64,000 nt of DNA from PALSA-607 sp963737705 (GTDB lineage Bacteria; Actinomycetota; Actinomycetes; Acidothermales; Acidothermaceae). A program made the position numbers and the translations under genes. The DNA is taken from assembly GCA_963737705.1 (NCBI GenBank), contig CAVTTP010000006.1, forward strand, positions 930,001 through 994,000, given 5' to 3'. Within the stretch, counting starts at the first letter, position 1. Each line of letters begins with the position of its first letter. The notes under the pieces are model-generated. The model was not told the DNA's origin. It was given only the letters and a program-made list of their open reading frames with translations, and did not search any database. Positions 51,472 to 60,032 of the stretch are shown here, piece after piece.

Positions 51472-52918
51472 ATGGGCTCGTTGGACAGTGGTCTGCCGAA
51501 CGCTTCCAGTCGCATGGACGTCGACAGCGTGCGTCTGTACGTGTCGTCGGTACCCGCCCCGTGGCGGCAGGCACTTGCTGTGCGCGTGGCGTTTGTTAGC
51601 GACGCTTTGTTTCCAGGCACTGTGACGCATCGCGCGCGAAAACCGGCAGTCGTTTTCGTGGGCTATCTGCTCGCAGCCGTCGCCGGTTTCAGCGTCGACT
51701 TGTGGTGGAGCGGCTCCGGGATTACCTCGCGCGTGTGGGCCGAGGACGGGACAGTTTTTCTCAGCGGTGCGTACCGCACGTCCTTTTTCTCAGCGCTCGC
51801 ACGCCCATATGCGGGTTACTTACAGGTGGTGCCGCGATCGATCGCCGCGTTGACGACCGCTTTCCCTGTACGTGATGCGGGATGGGTGCTGGCCGCGTCG
51901 GCTGCAGCCGTGCGCGCAGCAGTGTCGCTGTTCGTCTTTCGTGCGAGTAGCGGCCACCTGCGTTCGACGTCCGTGCGCGTGATGTTGGCTTCCGCAGTGG
52001 TGTTGCTTCCAGTCGGTGGACTTGAAGTACTCGACAACATTGCGAACCTGCACTGGTTCTTGACGTTCGCTGCATTCTGGGCCGTTCTGTGGCGCCCGTC
52101 GCGGTGGTGGGAGTGCGCACTTTGGTGCCGCCACAGTGCTGGTTGCCGTGAGCAGCGACCCGCTGACAGCGCTACTGCTTCCGATCGTCGTGCTTCGCGC
52201 GATCTGTCTTCGCCATTGGCGCGACCATCTCGTCACTGTCTGTTTCGCGCTAGCCGGAGCAGCTCAGACGTGTGCGGTTTTGAGCGGCACGCGGCCAGCA
52301 CACGAGCCGTTCAGCGTGCCGGCTGTGGCAAAGCTGTTCGGCGTTCGAGTTCTTGTTGGCGCGCTCGCGGGCTACTGGCACACGGTCGCGTTGTGGCGGC
52401 ACCTGCACTACGCGGCCGTGGGGCTAGGCGGCGTCGCGGTGCTCGCGCTCATCATGCCGGCGCTAAGGATCGGCGGCTCGAGACGCTGGCTCGCCGTCTG
52501 GGCGGGCATCGGTAGTGCACTCGCGTTCGGCGCCTGCTTCGCAGAACCTGCAGTGGTACCGCACTTGAAGCTCGACGTCGTCGGTTCTCTCACTCGCTAT
52601 GACGTGCTGTCGTCGCTGCTGATGCTTACGGCGATCGCGGCCGGACTCGATGCGTTGCAATGGCCGGCCACCCTCGCAGTCCGCGGCCTGGTGAGTGTGG
52701 TCTTTCTATCAGCACTCCCGGTCGACCTCGTTGGCTCAGCGCAACTCTGGGCTCATCTGGAATCGACCGTTCCGACCTGGCACAACGCCATCGCCGATGC
52801 CCAGGACGAGTGCCGGGGCCAGCTCACGCAGCGTGCCGTGGGCTCGGGCGACGTGTGGGTGTTGGAAATGCCTCAAGGGTGGCGGGTCCGACTACCGTGC
52901 GCGGCGATCGATCCTTGA
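51472..52918 (+). pseudogene. Polytopic membrane protein of unknown function, interrupted by a frameshift
   Basis: About 481 residues if repaired, with some ten hydrophobic segments. The first part (from MGSLDSGLPN; first membrane helix about residues 60-80) contains RVWAEDGTVFLSGAYRTSF, an acidic outward loop of the kind seen in GT-C-like membrane proteins. The frame changes at about 52105-52111 (RWW then out of register). One base over, GSAHFGAATVLVAVSSDPL continues the helices to the stop at 52918. One surplus base explains it. No family is recognised with confidence. Confidence 0.65.
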
Positions 52919-52925
52919 GCTTTTC

Positions 52926-53996
52926 CTAGACGGTCGCGGGCTCGACTTCTTTTTCGCGGTCGCGCACGAGGCGAGCCTTGATGCGCTCGGGCGAAGGCCA
53001 CCGCACGTCGTGCACCCAGCCGAACTTCTCGAACAACCAGATTGTGCGTCCGCTCGAGTCGAGCTGTCCGCGCAGTACTCCGTGACGTGCGGACGTCGGG
53101 TCAGCGTGGTGCAGGTTATGCCACGACTCACCCATCGACAGCACCGAGAGCCACCACACATTGCCGGACTTGTCGCGCGTGCGGAACGGCCGCTCACCAA
53201 CTGCATGGCAGATCGAGTTGATCGACCACGTCACATGGTGCAGCAACGAGATACGAACGAGTGCGCCCCAGAAGAAGCCCGTGACCGCGCCCGCGATGGA
53301 CATGCTCCAAAGTCCGCCGATGAGTGCGGGCAACAACAATGACGACGTGACCTGCAGCCAGAACAACCGGGACACGGCGACGATGTCGTTGTCAGCGATC
53401 AGGTCGGGTGCGTACCGGGTCGCATCCGTCTGCTCCGGGTCGAAGATCCATCCGACGTGCGCGTAGAGCAAACCCTTGGTCAGCGCGCCGAGACTGGTAC
53501 CGAAGCGCCAAGGCGAATGGGGATCGCCTTCTTTGTCGCTGAACGCGTGGTGGCGCCTGTGGTCGGCGACCCAGCGCACAACCGGGCCCTCGATCGCCAT
53601 ACCGCCGGCGAACGCGAGCGCGATCTTCAGCGGCCGGTTGGCTTTGAACGACTTGTGGGTGAAGAGCCGGTGGTATCCGATCGTGATGCCGTGGCCGGCA
53701 ATCGCGTACATCACGACCGCGATGACGATGTCGTGCCAGCCGAGGCCCCAGCCCCAAAACACCGGGATGGCAGCGAGCAACCCCAAGAACGGGATCACCA
53801 CGAAGAAGCCGAGTGCGAACTGCTCCATGCCTGACTTGCGGTCGCCACCGAGTGCGACCTTCTTTGCCCGAACCGTGGCCGTCGCCGGCGGCACTACATC
53901 TACGTCCGCCGCCGGCGGAACTACATCTACGTCCGCCGCCGGCGGAACTCGATCGAGGACGGCGTCACCCGTTGCAGTTCCAGACGGCGGGGTCAT
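52926..53996 (-). CDS. Acyl-CoA / fatty acid desaturase (delta-9 type)
   Basis: 356-residue membrane di-iron desaturase with the three His boxes: HRLFTH (about residues 99-104), HRRHH (about 136-140), and HNLHH (about 277-281), plus four hydrophobic segments. Introduces a double bond into fatty acyl chains. The N-terminus is unusual: PPAADVDVV repeated two and a half times, encoded by a 27-bp DNA repeat. Start ATG at 53996 with GGAG five bases upstream. It ends next to the broken membrane-protein gene (convergent). Confidence 0.9.
   Translation of the reverse strand: MTPPSGTATGDAVLDRVPPAADVDVVPPAADVDVVPPATATVRAKKVALGGDRKSGMEQFALGFFVVIPFLGLLAAIPVFWGWGLGWHDIVIAVVMYAIAGHGITIGYHRLFTHKSFKANRPLKIALAFAGGMAIEGPVVRWVADHRRHHAFSDKEGDPHSPWRFGTSLGALTKGLLYAHVGWIFDPEQTDATRYAPDLIADNDIVAVSRLFWLQVTSSLLLPALIGGLWSMSIAGAVTGFFWGALVRISLLHHVTWSINSICHAVGERPFRTRDKSGNVWWLSVLSMGESWHNLHHADPTSARHGVLRGQLDSSGRTIWLFEKFGWVHDVRWPSPERIKARLVRDREKEVEPATV
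53887..53940 (-). repeat. 27-bp coding tandem repeat in the desaturase N-terminus
   Basis: Two near-exact 27-bp units (53887-53913 and 53914-53940) and the start of a third encode the repeated PPAADVDVV. One base differs between the units. Confidence 0.8.
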
Positions 53997-54104
53997 AGGG
54001 GCTCCAGAAACGCTCGGGGGGTAAGGCGATGCTAACTCACAGTTCGAGGTTCCCCTCTTATCGGTTCGCGAGTCAGACTTGCGTACTCTGAGCGCGGACA
54101 CCGA

Positions 54105-54175
54105 TCCCGGGTCGTCTAATGGCAGGACAGTGGGTTTTGGTCCCATCAATGGGGGTCCGACTCCTCCCCCGGGAG
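54105..54175 (+). tRNA. tRNA-Gln (anticodon TTG)
   Basis: Cloverleaf seen directly: acceptor TCCCGGG (54105-54111) pairs with CCCGGGA (54168-54174), anticodon arm GTGGG-TTTTGGT-CCCAT with anticodon TTG at 54137-54139, T arm GGGGG-TCCGACT-CCTCC, discriminator G at 54175. No CCA is encoded. Position before glmU is the usual one in actinobacteria. Confidence 0.92.
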
Positions 54176-54190
54176 CAACGTGTCGCCGAG

Positions 54191-54223
54191 CCCGTCTCCC
54201 CAGCAAGCCGCTGGGGAGACGGG
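54191..54223 (+). terminator. Strong 14-bp hairpin after tRNA-Gln
   Basis: CCCGTCTCCCCAGC (54191-54204) and GCTGGGGAGACGGG (54210-54223) pair perfectly around a 5-base loop, 15 bases after the tRNA. No T-run follows. It probably ends the tRNA transcript before glmU. Confidence 0.75.
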
Positions 54224-54260
54224 AGGCGGTGTCGTCGAGAAGTTCAGCCAAAGGAGCCGC

Positions 54261-55808
54261 GTGAACGACGGAGCGGAGCCCACCGTTGCGGCAGCGATCG
54301 TCCTTGCTGCTGGCGAAGGCACCCGGATGAAGTCGGCCACACCGAAGGTTCTGCACGAAATTTGCGGCCGCAGCATGCTCGGCCACGTCATCGCCGCACT
54401 GCACGCGGCGAACCCTGAACGGCTCGTCGTCGTCACCGGGCAAGGACGCGACCAGGTCGAGGACCATCTCAAACAGCTCGAGCCCGAAGCGGTCGCGGTT
54501 TTCCAGCCGTCGCAAGACGGCACCGGACACGCCGTCCGCCTTGCATTGCAAGCACTCGACGCTGCGGCCGAGGCAGCCGGCCAGCCGTTGATCGACGGCA
54601 CGATCCTCGTCGCGCCCGGCGATACACCGCTGCTCTCGTCAGCGTCGTTGCGGACGCTCGCCGCCCACCGTGCTCGCACCAAAGTGGCCGCGGTCGTGCT
54701 GACCGCCAAGGTTCCGAACCCGACCGGCTACGGCCGGATCGTCCGCAACCGCTTCGGCAATCTCGCGCGCATCGTCGAGCACGCCGACGCGAACGAGTCG
54801 GAGCTCGCGATCACCGAGATCAACTCGAGCGTGTACGCGTTTGACGCGACCAAGCTGCGCCATGCGCTTGGACAGTTGACCGCGCACAACGCGCAGTCCG
54901 AGGAGTACCTACCCGACGTCGTCCGCATTTTGGCGAAAGGCGGTGACCCCGTCGGCACCGTCGTGATCGACGATTGGCGCGAGATCGCCGGAGTCAACGA
55001 TCGCGTGCAACTCGCGCAGGCCCGCGCGCATCTGCGCGATCGCCTCGTCACCGATTTCATGCGGGACGGCGTGACGGTGATCGACCCGGCGACAACCTGG
55101 ATCGACGTCGACGTGGTTCTCGAGCGGGACGCCGTGGTGTTGCCGAACACGATGCTGCTCGGGCGCACCTCAGTTGCGACCGGAGCGCGGGTCGGACCGA
55201 ACTGCGAGCTGCGCGACACCGTCGTCGGGGCAGGGGCCTTGGTCCGCGACGCCACCTGCGAGGGCGCCGAGATCGGGCCACTCGCAACGGTCGGGCCCTA
55301 TACCTATCTGCGGCCGGGCACCCGACTCGCGCGTGGCGCGAAGGCCGGCGGCTTCGTCGAGATGAAGAACGCTGTGGTCGGCGAGGACTCCAAGGTTCCG
55401 CACCTCTCTTATGTAGGGGACGCGACGATCGGGGAGCGCTCGAACATCGGGGCCGCCACGATCTTCGCCAACTACGACGGCGAGGCTAAGCACGCGACGG
55501 TCGTCGGCGACGACGTGCGGATCGGTAGCGACACGATGTTGGTCGCCCCCGTCACCGTAGGCGACGGCGCCTACACAGCGGCCGGTTCGGTGATCGTCGA
55601 CGACGTCCCGCCCGGGGCACTTGCCGTTGCTCGCGGCCGTCAGCGCAACGTCGAGGGATGGGTCGAAAAGAAACGGCCAGGGTCGTCGTCCGCCCGTTCT
55701 GCTGCACGTTCTGCCACAGGCGTCACACCGTCGGGGGCCGACGTACCCAAAGAGTCGCCGACCGACGACAATGGATCCCCTGACGAATCCCAGGGAGAAC
55801 CCTCGTGA
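54261..55808 (+). CDS. glmU: Bifunctional N-acetylglucosamine-1-phosphate uridyltransferase / glucosamine-1-phosphate acetyltransferase
   Basis: 515-residue enzyme making UDP-GlcNAc for the cell wall. N-terminal pyrophosphorylase with LAAGEGTRMKSATPKVLHEI (about residues 16-35) and SQDGTGHAV; C-terminal left-handed beta-helix acetyltransferase with GPYTYLRPGTRLARGAKAGG, VEMKNAVVGE and GAATIFANYDG. A 55-residue polar C-terminal tail. Start GTG at 54261 with AAAGGAG upstream. Four-base overlap with prs. Confidence 0.96.
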   Translation: MNDGAEPTVAAAIVLAAGEGTRMKSATPKVLHEICGRSMLGHVIAALHAANPERLVVVTGQGRDQVEDHLKQLEPEAVAVFQPSQDGTGHAVRLALQALDAAAEAAGQPLIDGTILVAPGDTPLLSSASLRTLAAHRARTKVAAVVLTAKVPNPTGYGRIVRNRFGNLARIVEHADANESELAITEINSSVYAFDATKLRHALGQLTAHNAQSEEYLPDVVRILAKGGDPVGTVVIDDWREIAGVNDRVQLAQARAHLRDRLVTDFMRDGVTVIDPATTWIDVDVVLERDAVVLPNTMLLGRTSVATGARVGPNCELRDTVVGAGALVRDATCEGAEIGPLATVGPYTYLRPGTRLARGAKAGGFVEMKNAVVGEDSKVPHLSYVGDATIGERSNIGAATIFANYDGEAKHATVVGDDVRIGSDTMLVAPVTVGDGAYTAAGSVIVDDVPPGALAVARGRQRNVEGWVEKKRPGSSSARSAARSATGVTPSGADVPKESPTDDNGSPDESQGEPS

Positions 55809-56782
55809 GCGGCATCAAGCGGACTGGCGAGAAGACCCTCATGCTCTTCGCCGGGCGGGCGTTCCCCGAGCTGGCGACCGAAGTGGCTCACCACCTCGGC
55901 ATCGAACCGACACCGACCATGGCGTATGAGTTCGCGAACGGCGAGATCTTCGTGCGTTTCGAGGAGTCGGTCCGCGGCTGCGACGCCTTCGTTTTGCAGA
56001 GCCACACCGCGCCGATCAACAAGTGGATCATGGAACAGCTGATCATGGTCGATGCGCTGAAGCGGGCGTCGGCCAAGCGCATCACCGTGGTCTGCCCGTT
56101 CTACGGGTACGCGCGCCAGGACAAGAAGCACCGCGGCCGCGAACCGATCTCGGCGCGGTTGCTGGCTGACTTGTACAAAGCGGCGGGCGCCGACCGGCTG
56201 ATGGCGGTCGACCTGCACACCGCGCAGATCCAGGGCTTCTTCGACGGTCCAGTCGACCACCTGTTCGCGCTGCCGATCCTGGCCGAGTACCTCGAGAGCA
56301 AGCTCGACACGTCGCACATCACAGTCGTTTCGCCGGACGCCGGACGGGTGCGGGTCGCTGAGCGCTGGACGGATCGGCTGAACTGCGGGCTGGCAATCAT
56401 CCACAAGCGCCGCGACTCGCTGCTGGCCAACGAGGTCAAGGTGCACGAGGTGGTCGGTGACGTGGCTGGGCGCACGTGCATCCTCGTCGACGACATGATC
56501 GACACCGCCGGCACGATCACGAAGGCGGCCGAGGCGCTAATGGAAAACGGTGCCTTGGAGGTTGTCGTCGCGGCGACGCACGCAGTTTTGTCGGGGCCCG
56601 CCGTCGATCGGCTGAAGAACTCGCCGATTACCGAGGTAGTGGTGACTGACACGCTGCCGGTGCCTGACGAACTGCGGTTCGACAAGTTGACTGTTCTGAC
56701 GATCGCGCCCCTGCTGGCCCGCGCGATCAGCGAGGTTTTCGAGGACGGCTCGGTGACCTCACTCTTCGATGGCGCTAGCTAA
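55805..56782 (+). CDS. prs: Ribose-phosphate pyrophosphokinase
   Basis: 325-residue PRPP synthase: NGEIFVRFEESVRG, ATP-site RQDKKHRGREPISARL, VSPDAGRVRVAERW, and the PRPP loop CILVDDMIDTAGTITKAA (about residues 227-244). Makes PRPP for nucleotide, His and Trp synthesis. Starts GTG at 55805, overlapping glmU. The glmU-prs pair is standard in actinobacteria. Confidence 0.96.
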   Translation: MSGIKRTGEKTLMLFAGRAFPELATEVAHHLGIEPTPTMAYEFANGEIFVRFEESVRGCDAFVLQSHTAPINKWIMEQLIMVDALKRASAKRITVVCPFYGYARQDKKHRGREPISARLLADLYKAAGADRLMAVDLHTAQIQGFFDGPVDHLFALPILAEYLESKLDTSHITVVSPDAGRVRVAERWTDRLNCGLAIIHKRRDSLLANEVKVHEVVGDVAGRTCILVDDMIDTAGTITKAAEALMENGALEVVVAATHAVLSGPAVDRLKNSPITEVVVTDTLPVPDELRFDKLTVLTIAPLLARAISEVFEDGSVTSLFDGAS

Positions 56783-56808
56783 GAGACCCCCGTGCCTTCG
56801 CCCGCCTG

Positions 56809-56920
56809 ATTCCTCACAGATGCAGGTGGGTTCCTCAATGAAGCAGCTCCCTAGGCGCGGAAAGCCTGTTTCTGTGAGGAATGGGTCGCTCCGAAGGCGG
56901 GAAAGCCTGTAGCTGTGAGC
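56809..56920. repeat. Palindromic intergenic element, copy 1, with partial duplication
   Basis: ATTCCTCACAGA (56809-56820) and TCTGTGAGGAAT (56871-56882) are perfect inverted arms of a 74-bp element that contains GATGCAGGTGGG and AAGCAGCTCC. The right part (56846-56880) is repeated with changes at 56888-56920 (GCTCC ... GGAAAGCCTGT ... CTGTGAG). A related element lies at 59076-59148, 2.3 kb away. Confidence 0.75.
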
Positions 56921-57003
56921 AGCAATAGCCCGCCGCCAATGAGGGGCGGCGCCCACTGACGCGGGTCGAGCGTCTTGATCGCTTCCAGCGCCGGCATCGT
57001 TGG

Positions 57004-57972
57004 GTGGGGTTTCCGCTCGCGGTCATTTACAAGTACATCGATGACTCCGGCGGATATCTCGCGGCGCTGATCGCCTACTACGGCTTCGTGTCGTTCTTTC
57101 CGCTGCTGCTGCTGTCGACGACGCTGCTGGGGTTCGCGCTGGCGGGCGATCCGCACTTGCAGCAGCAGGTTTTGACGTCGGCGCTGCATCAGTTTCCGGT
57201 GGTGGGCAAGCAGCTCAGCGACCCAACCCGCATCGGCGGCGGCGCAGTCGGCCTGATCGTCGGCATCATCGGCTCCTTGTATGGCGGGTTGGGCGTCGCA
57301 CAGGCGATGCAGTACGCGATGAACACGGCCTGGAGGGTGCCGCGCAACCGGCGACTGAATCCGTTGCGCGGACGCCTGCGGAGCCTGTTGCTATTGGCGA
57401 GCGCGGGAGTCGCCGTGCTTGCCACCACATTTCTGTCGATCGTCGGAAGCAGCGGAGCCGGGTCGCTCGGGGTCGTGCTGCAGGTCTTCGCCTTGGCCGC
57501 GTCCGTGGCGCTGAACGCAGTGGTATTCGTGTTCGTCTTCCGAAAGGCCACCGCGCGGGTGCTCTCGGTGTCGGACGTCTTTCGCGGAGCCGTCGCGGCG
57601 GCACTTGTATGGCAGTTGCTGCAGTCGTTCGGAGTGATCTACGTCGCTTCAGTCGTGAAGAACGCGAGTGACACCAACGGTGTGTTTGCGTTCGTGCTCG
57701 GACTGATCGCGTTCATGTACCTCGCTGCGCTGGCGCTCGTGTTGTGTGTGGAGGCCGACGCCGTGCGCCTCGACCGGCTGTGGCCGCGCTCACTTTTGAC
57801 GCCGTTTACGGACCGCGTCGTGCTGACCGAGGGCGATCGACGCGCTTACACGAGCCAAGTAGAGGTGCAGCGGATGAAGGGCTTCGAGCGCATCGACGTC
57901 TCCTTCACCGACCCCGAACGCCCCGCCCCAGGGTCCGCACCCACGGCCGCCGACCGGGGCGACGCCACCTAG
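57004..57972 (+). CDS. YihY/BrkB-family membrane protein
   Basis: 322-residue membrane protein with six hydrophobic segments: YLAALIAYYGFVSFFPLLLL at the start, GLIVGIIGSLYGGLGVAQAM, ALNAVVFVFVFRKA, FGVIYVASVVKNASDTNGVFAFVLGLIAFMYL in separate segments. The family's role is unsettled (once mislabelled RNase BN). The GTG at 57004 is the first standard start, but the frame remains open upstream and reads VERLDRFQRRHRW, which matches the usual N-terminus of actinobacterial homologues. A CTG at 56956 may therefore be used, or the original start was lost when the repeat arose. Confidence 0.88.
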   Translation: MGFPLAVIYKYIDDSGGYLAALIAYYGFVSFFPLLLLSTTLLGFALAGDPHLQQQVLTSALHQFPVVGKQLSDPTRIGGGAVGLIVGIIGSLYGGLGVAQAMQYAMNTAWRVPRNRRLNPLRGRLRSLLLLASAGVAVLATTFLSIVGSSGAGSLGVVLQVFALAASVALNAVVFVFVFRKATARVLSVSDVFRGAVAAALVWQLLQSFGVIYVASVVKNASDTNGVFAFVLGLIAFMYLAALALVLCVEADAVRLDRLWPRSLLTPFTDRVVLTEGDRRAYTSQVEVQRMKGFERIDVSFTDPERPAPGSAPTAADRGDAT

Positions 57973-57983
57973 CCGCGTGCCCC

Positions 57984-58034
57984 CGCCGTCCGCGCCCCCG
58001 CCGTCCGCGTCCGCCGTCCGCCCCCGCCGTCCGC
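57984..58034. repeat. Short GC-rich repeat after the YihY gene
   Basis: CGCCGTCCGC occurs four times (57984, 57999, 58012, 58025) with spacings of 15, 13 and 13 bp, in the 141-base gap between two convergent genes. Confidence 0.7.
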
Positions 58035-58113
58035 CCAATGCGCCCCGAGCGCGTCTTCCGTTCCGCCCGACTCCCCAGAGATGCATGAACTCAGAGCCGA
58101 GCGGGCGGAAACC

Positions 58114-58976
58114 TTACCGCGGCCGCCACGACGATCGCTCGATCAGCAGTGTCCGGATCGTGTCGAACAGATCGCTATTGCGCCGCTCAACGTCGCGACT
58201 CGTGGCTCGGAGCGGAACGTAACCGGCCGCAATTAAGAGGCGGTCGCGAATGGCGTCGCTCGCTGCTGCTCGACGGTGAGGTGAGTCTCGCCGTCGTACT
58301 CGACAGCGATCTTGGCTTCTCTGAGCACCAGATCCGAACAGGCCACGAATCCGCCCGCATCATCGTGGATATCCGCATTGCACTCAGGTCGCGGGAGTCC
58401 TTCTTCCTCGAAACGCAGACGTGTTCGAGACTCTTGAGGCGACCTCGACTTGGGGTTCATCCTCGGCACCGCCCAACGCAGGGCGGCAAGCCCGCGCCGT
58501 CCGACGTGAGAAACCTGCAGCATCGCGAGGAGTTCCGCAGATGTCGCGAGACCCCTCCGCAACATGTCGTCGCCAATGACGACGACCTCTTGTCGCGGAA
58601 TCACGCCCGCGAGGTCGGCGATCGTGCGCGCGGGCGACGTCACCCGCAAACCGCGCCACTCGATGACGTCGCCTGGTCCGAGTGCGCGCTCGTACCCCTT
58701 CACACCCTTGCGCCGCGGCGGACTCTTCGGCGGCTCAGTCGTCATTTCGATCAGGCGAAACGTGTCCCGGACCGGGGCTGCAAGAATCCGTGCCGCTGTC
58801 CGATGGCTGAACGCCCCAGCGGGGACGGCGAGTTGCAGCGCCTCATAGATCAAGCCGAGGGTCGTCCCAACTCCTGCCGGTACGTGGATGCCGTACACAA
58901 CTTGAGTGAACTTCGGGCCGGCGAGGACACTTCGGGTGATTCCGCCGGCAAGAAGATTGGCGCGAGTTTCCAGCAT
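58114..58976 (-). pseudogene. DUF559 / AbiEi-antitoxin-like protein, interrupted by a frameshift
   Basis: About 287 residues if repaired. N-terminal part resembles actinobacterial proteins that join an AbiEi-type winged helix to a C-terminal DUF559 (Vsr-like endonuclease) domain: MLETRANLLAGGITRSVLAG, FTQVVYGIHVPAG, FSHRTAARIL, VTSPARTIADLAGVI, and VEYDGETHLTVEQ. The open frame stops at 58233. Reading the minus strand one base back from about 58263 gives ASDAIRDRLLIAAGYVPLR and a helical end to 58116-58114, the expected end of the DUF559 fold. One missing base accounts for the break. An ATG at 59108 would give a longer start inside the repeat element; 58976 fits the family. Confidence 0.7.
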
Positions 58977-59075
58977 CCGTCGACAGTGCCGCCGTCCGGG
59001 TCGCTCCAAGCGCGGGGTGAGCGAAGCTGTGGAAGCGTCCCGCGCAGGTGGATATCGAGTGGTCGCAGCGGGGTG

Positions 59076-59148
59076 TTCCTCGCAGATGCAGGTGGGCTCC
59101 GCAAACAAGCAGCTCCGAAGCGCCGGGGAAGCTGCTTCTCTGCGGAAT
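59076..59148. repeat. Palindromic intergenic element, copy 2
   Basis: TTCCTCGCAGATGCAGGTGGG starts the element and TCTGCGGAAT ends it; the inner AAGCAGCT and AGCTGCTT also pair. It shares its left half and core with the element at 56809 (CAGATGCAGGTGGG, AAGCAGCTCC) and lies 100 bases upstream of the broken DUF559-type gene. Confidence 0.7.
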
Positions 59149-59152
59149 GCGA

Positions 59153-59229
59153 GTCAGGCGGGCGGGCGGAACCTGGATGTGCGGAGGCGAGGGGCGAAGG
59201 GGTCAGGCGGGCGGGCGGAACCTGAATGT
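59153..59229. repeat. 28-bp direct repeat before rplY
   Basis: GTCAGGCGGGCGGGCGGAAC with CTGRATGT following occurs at 59153-59180 and 59202-59229, one mismatch, 49 bp apart, next to the palindromic element. Confidence 0.8.
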
Positions 59230-59339
59230 CTCCGGAGTCGAGGGCGTGAGGGCGGCCCGGAGCACCGGTTCGCTTCGCTCACGCCGGAGCGGTTAGACTG
59301 ACCCACCGCCAACAACGCTTGTTTTCGAGGAGTCCTGTC

Positions 59340-60005
59340 GTGGCCGAGGTCAGTATTGCCGCCGAGGCGCGGTCCGAGTTCGGCAAAGGTGCCGCTCGCC
59401 GCGTACGCCGGGCGCACAAGGTGCCGGCCGTCCTCTATGGCCACGGCACGCCGCCGCGCCACGTGAGCCTTCCCGGCCACGAGCTCAACCGGGCACTCAA
59501 GTCCGCCAACGTGCTGCTCCGTCTCGAGGGTCTCGAAGGCGGCAACGAGCTGGCGCTGCCGAAGGCCGTTCAGCGCGACGCGGTCAGTGGCGCAGTTGAG
59601 CACGTCGACCTGATCCTCGTCCGCCGCGGCGAGCGGGTCACGATCGACGTCCCGCTCATCGTCACCGGCAACTTGATCCCCGACGGCTTCCTCGACCAGC
59701 AGCTCGTCTCGCTGTCGGTTGCTGCCGAGGCGACCCACATTCCGCAGAACATCGAGATCTCCATCCAGGATCTCCAGATCGGCCAGTCGATCCACGCGAG
59801 CGACGTGAAGTTGCCGGAGGGCACCACGCTCGAGACCGACCCCGAGGCGGTCGTCGTCCACATCACCGGCGCGCAAAGCGCCGAGCAGTTCGACGCCGAG
59901 CTGGCCGAGGCAGAGTCCGAGCTGGCGCCGGTTGCGGCCGAGCCCGAGCCCGAGGTGCCGGTCGAAGGCGCCTCAGACGATCCCGGTCCGGCGGCTTCCG
60001 AGTAG
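59340..60005 (+). CDS. rplY: Large ribosomal subunit protein bL25 (Ctc form)
   Basis: 221-residue bL25/Ctc: N-terminal 5S-rRNA-binding domain (RSEFGKGAARRVRRAHKVP, VLYGHG, about residues 10-95) and the C-terminal CTC domain (about 100-190), then an acidic Ala/Glu/Pro-rich tail common in actinobacteria. GTG at 59340 with GAGGAG seven bases upstream. Followed by pth after 27 bases. Confidence 0.95.
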   Translation: MAEVSIAAEARSEFGKGAARRVRRAHKVPAVLYGHGTPPRHVSLPGHELNRALKSANVLLRLEGLEGGNELALPKAVQRDAVSGAVEHVDLILVRRGERVTIDVPLIVTGNLIPDGFLDQQLVSLSVAAEATHIPQNIEISIQDLQIGQSIHASDVKLPEGTTLETDPEAVVVHITGAQSAEQFDAELAEAESELAPVAAEPEPEVPVEGASDDPGPAASE

Positions 60006-60032
60006 CTCCCAGATACGGAGAACAGGAAGGCC

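Noticed and set aside
52695..53342. Plus-strand frame across the membrane-protein end and the desaturase gene
   Set aside because: Antisense to the desaturase with its His boxes; no protein features of its own.
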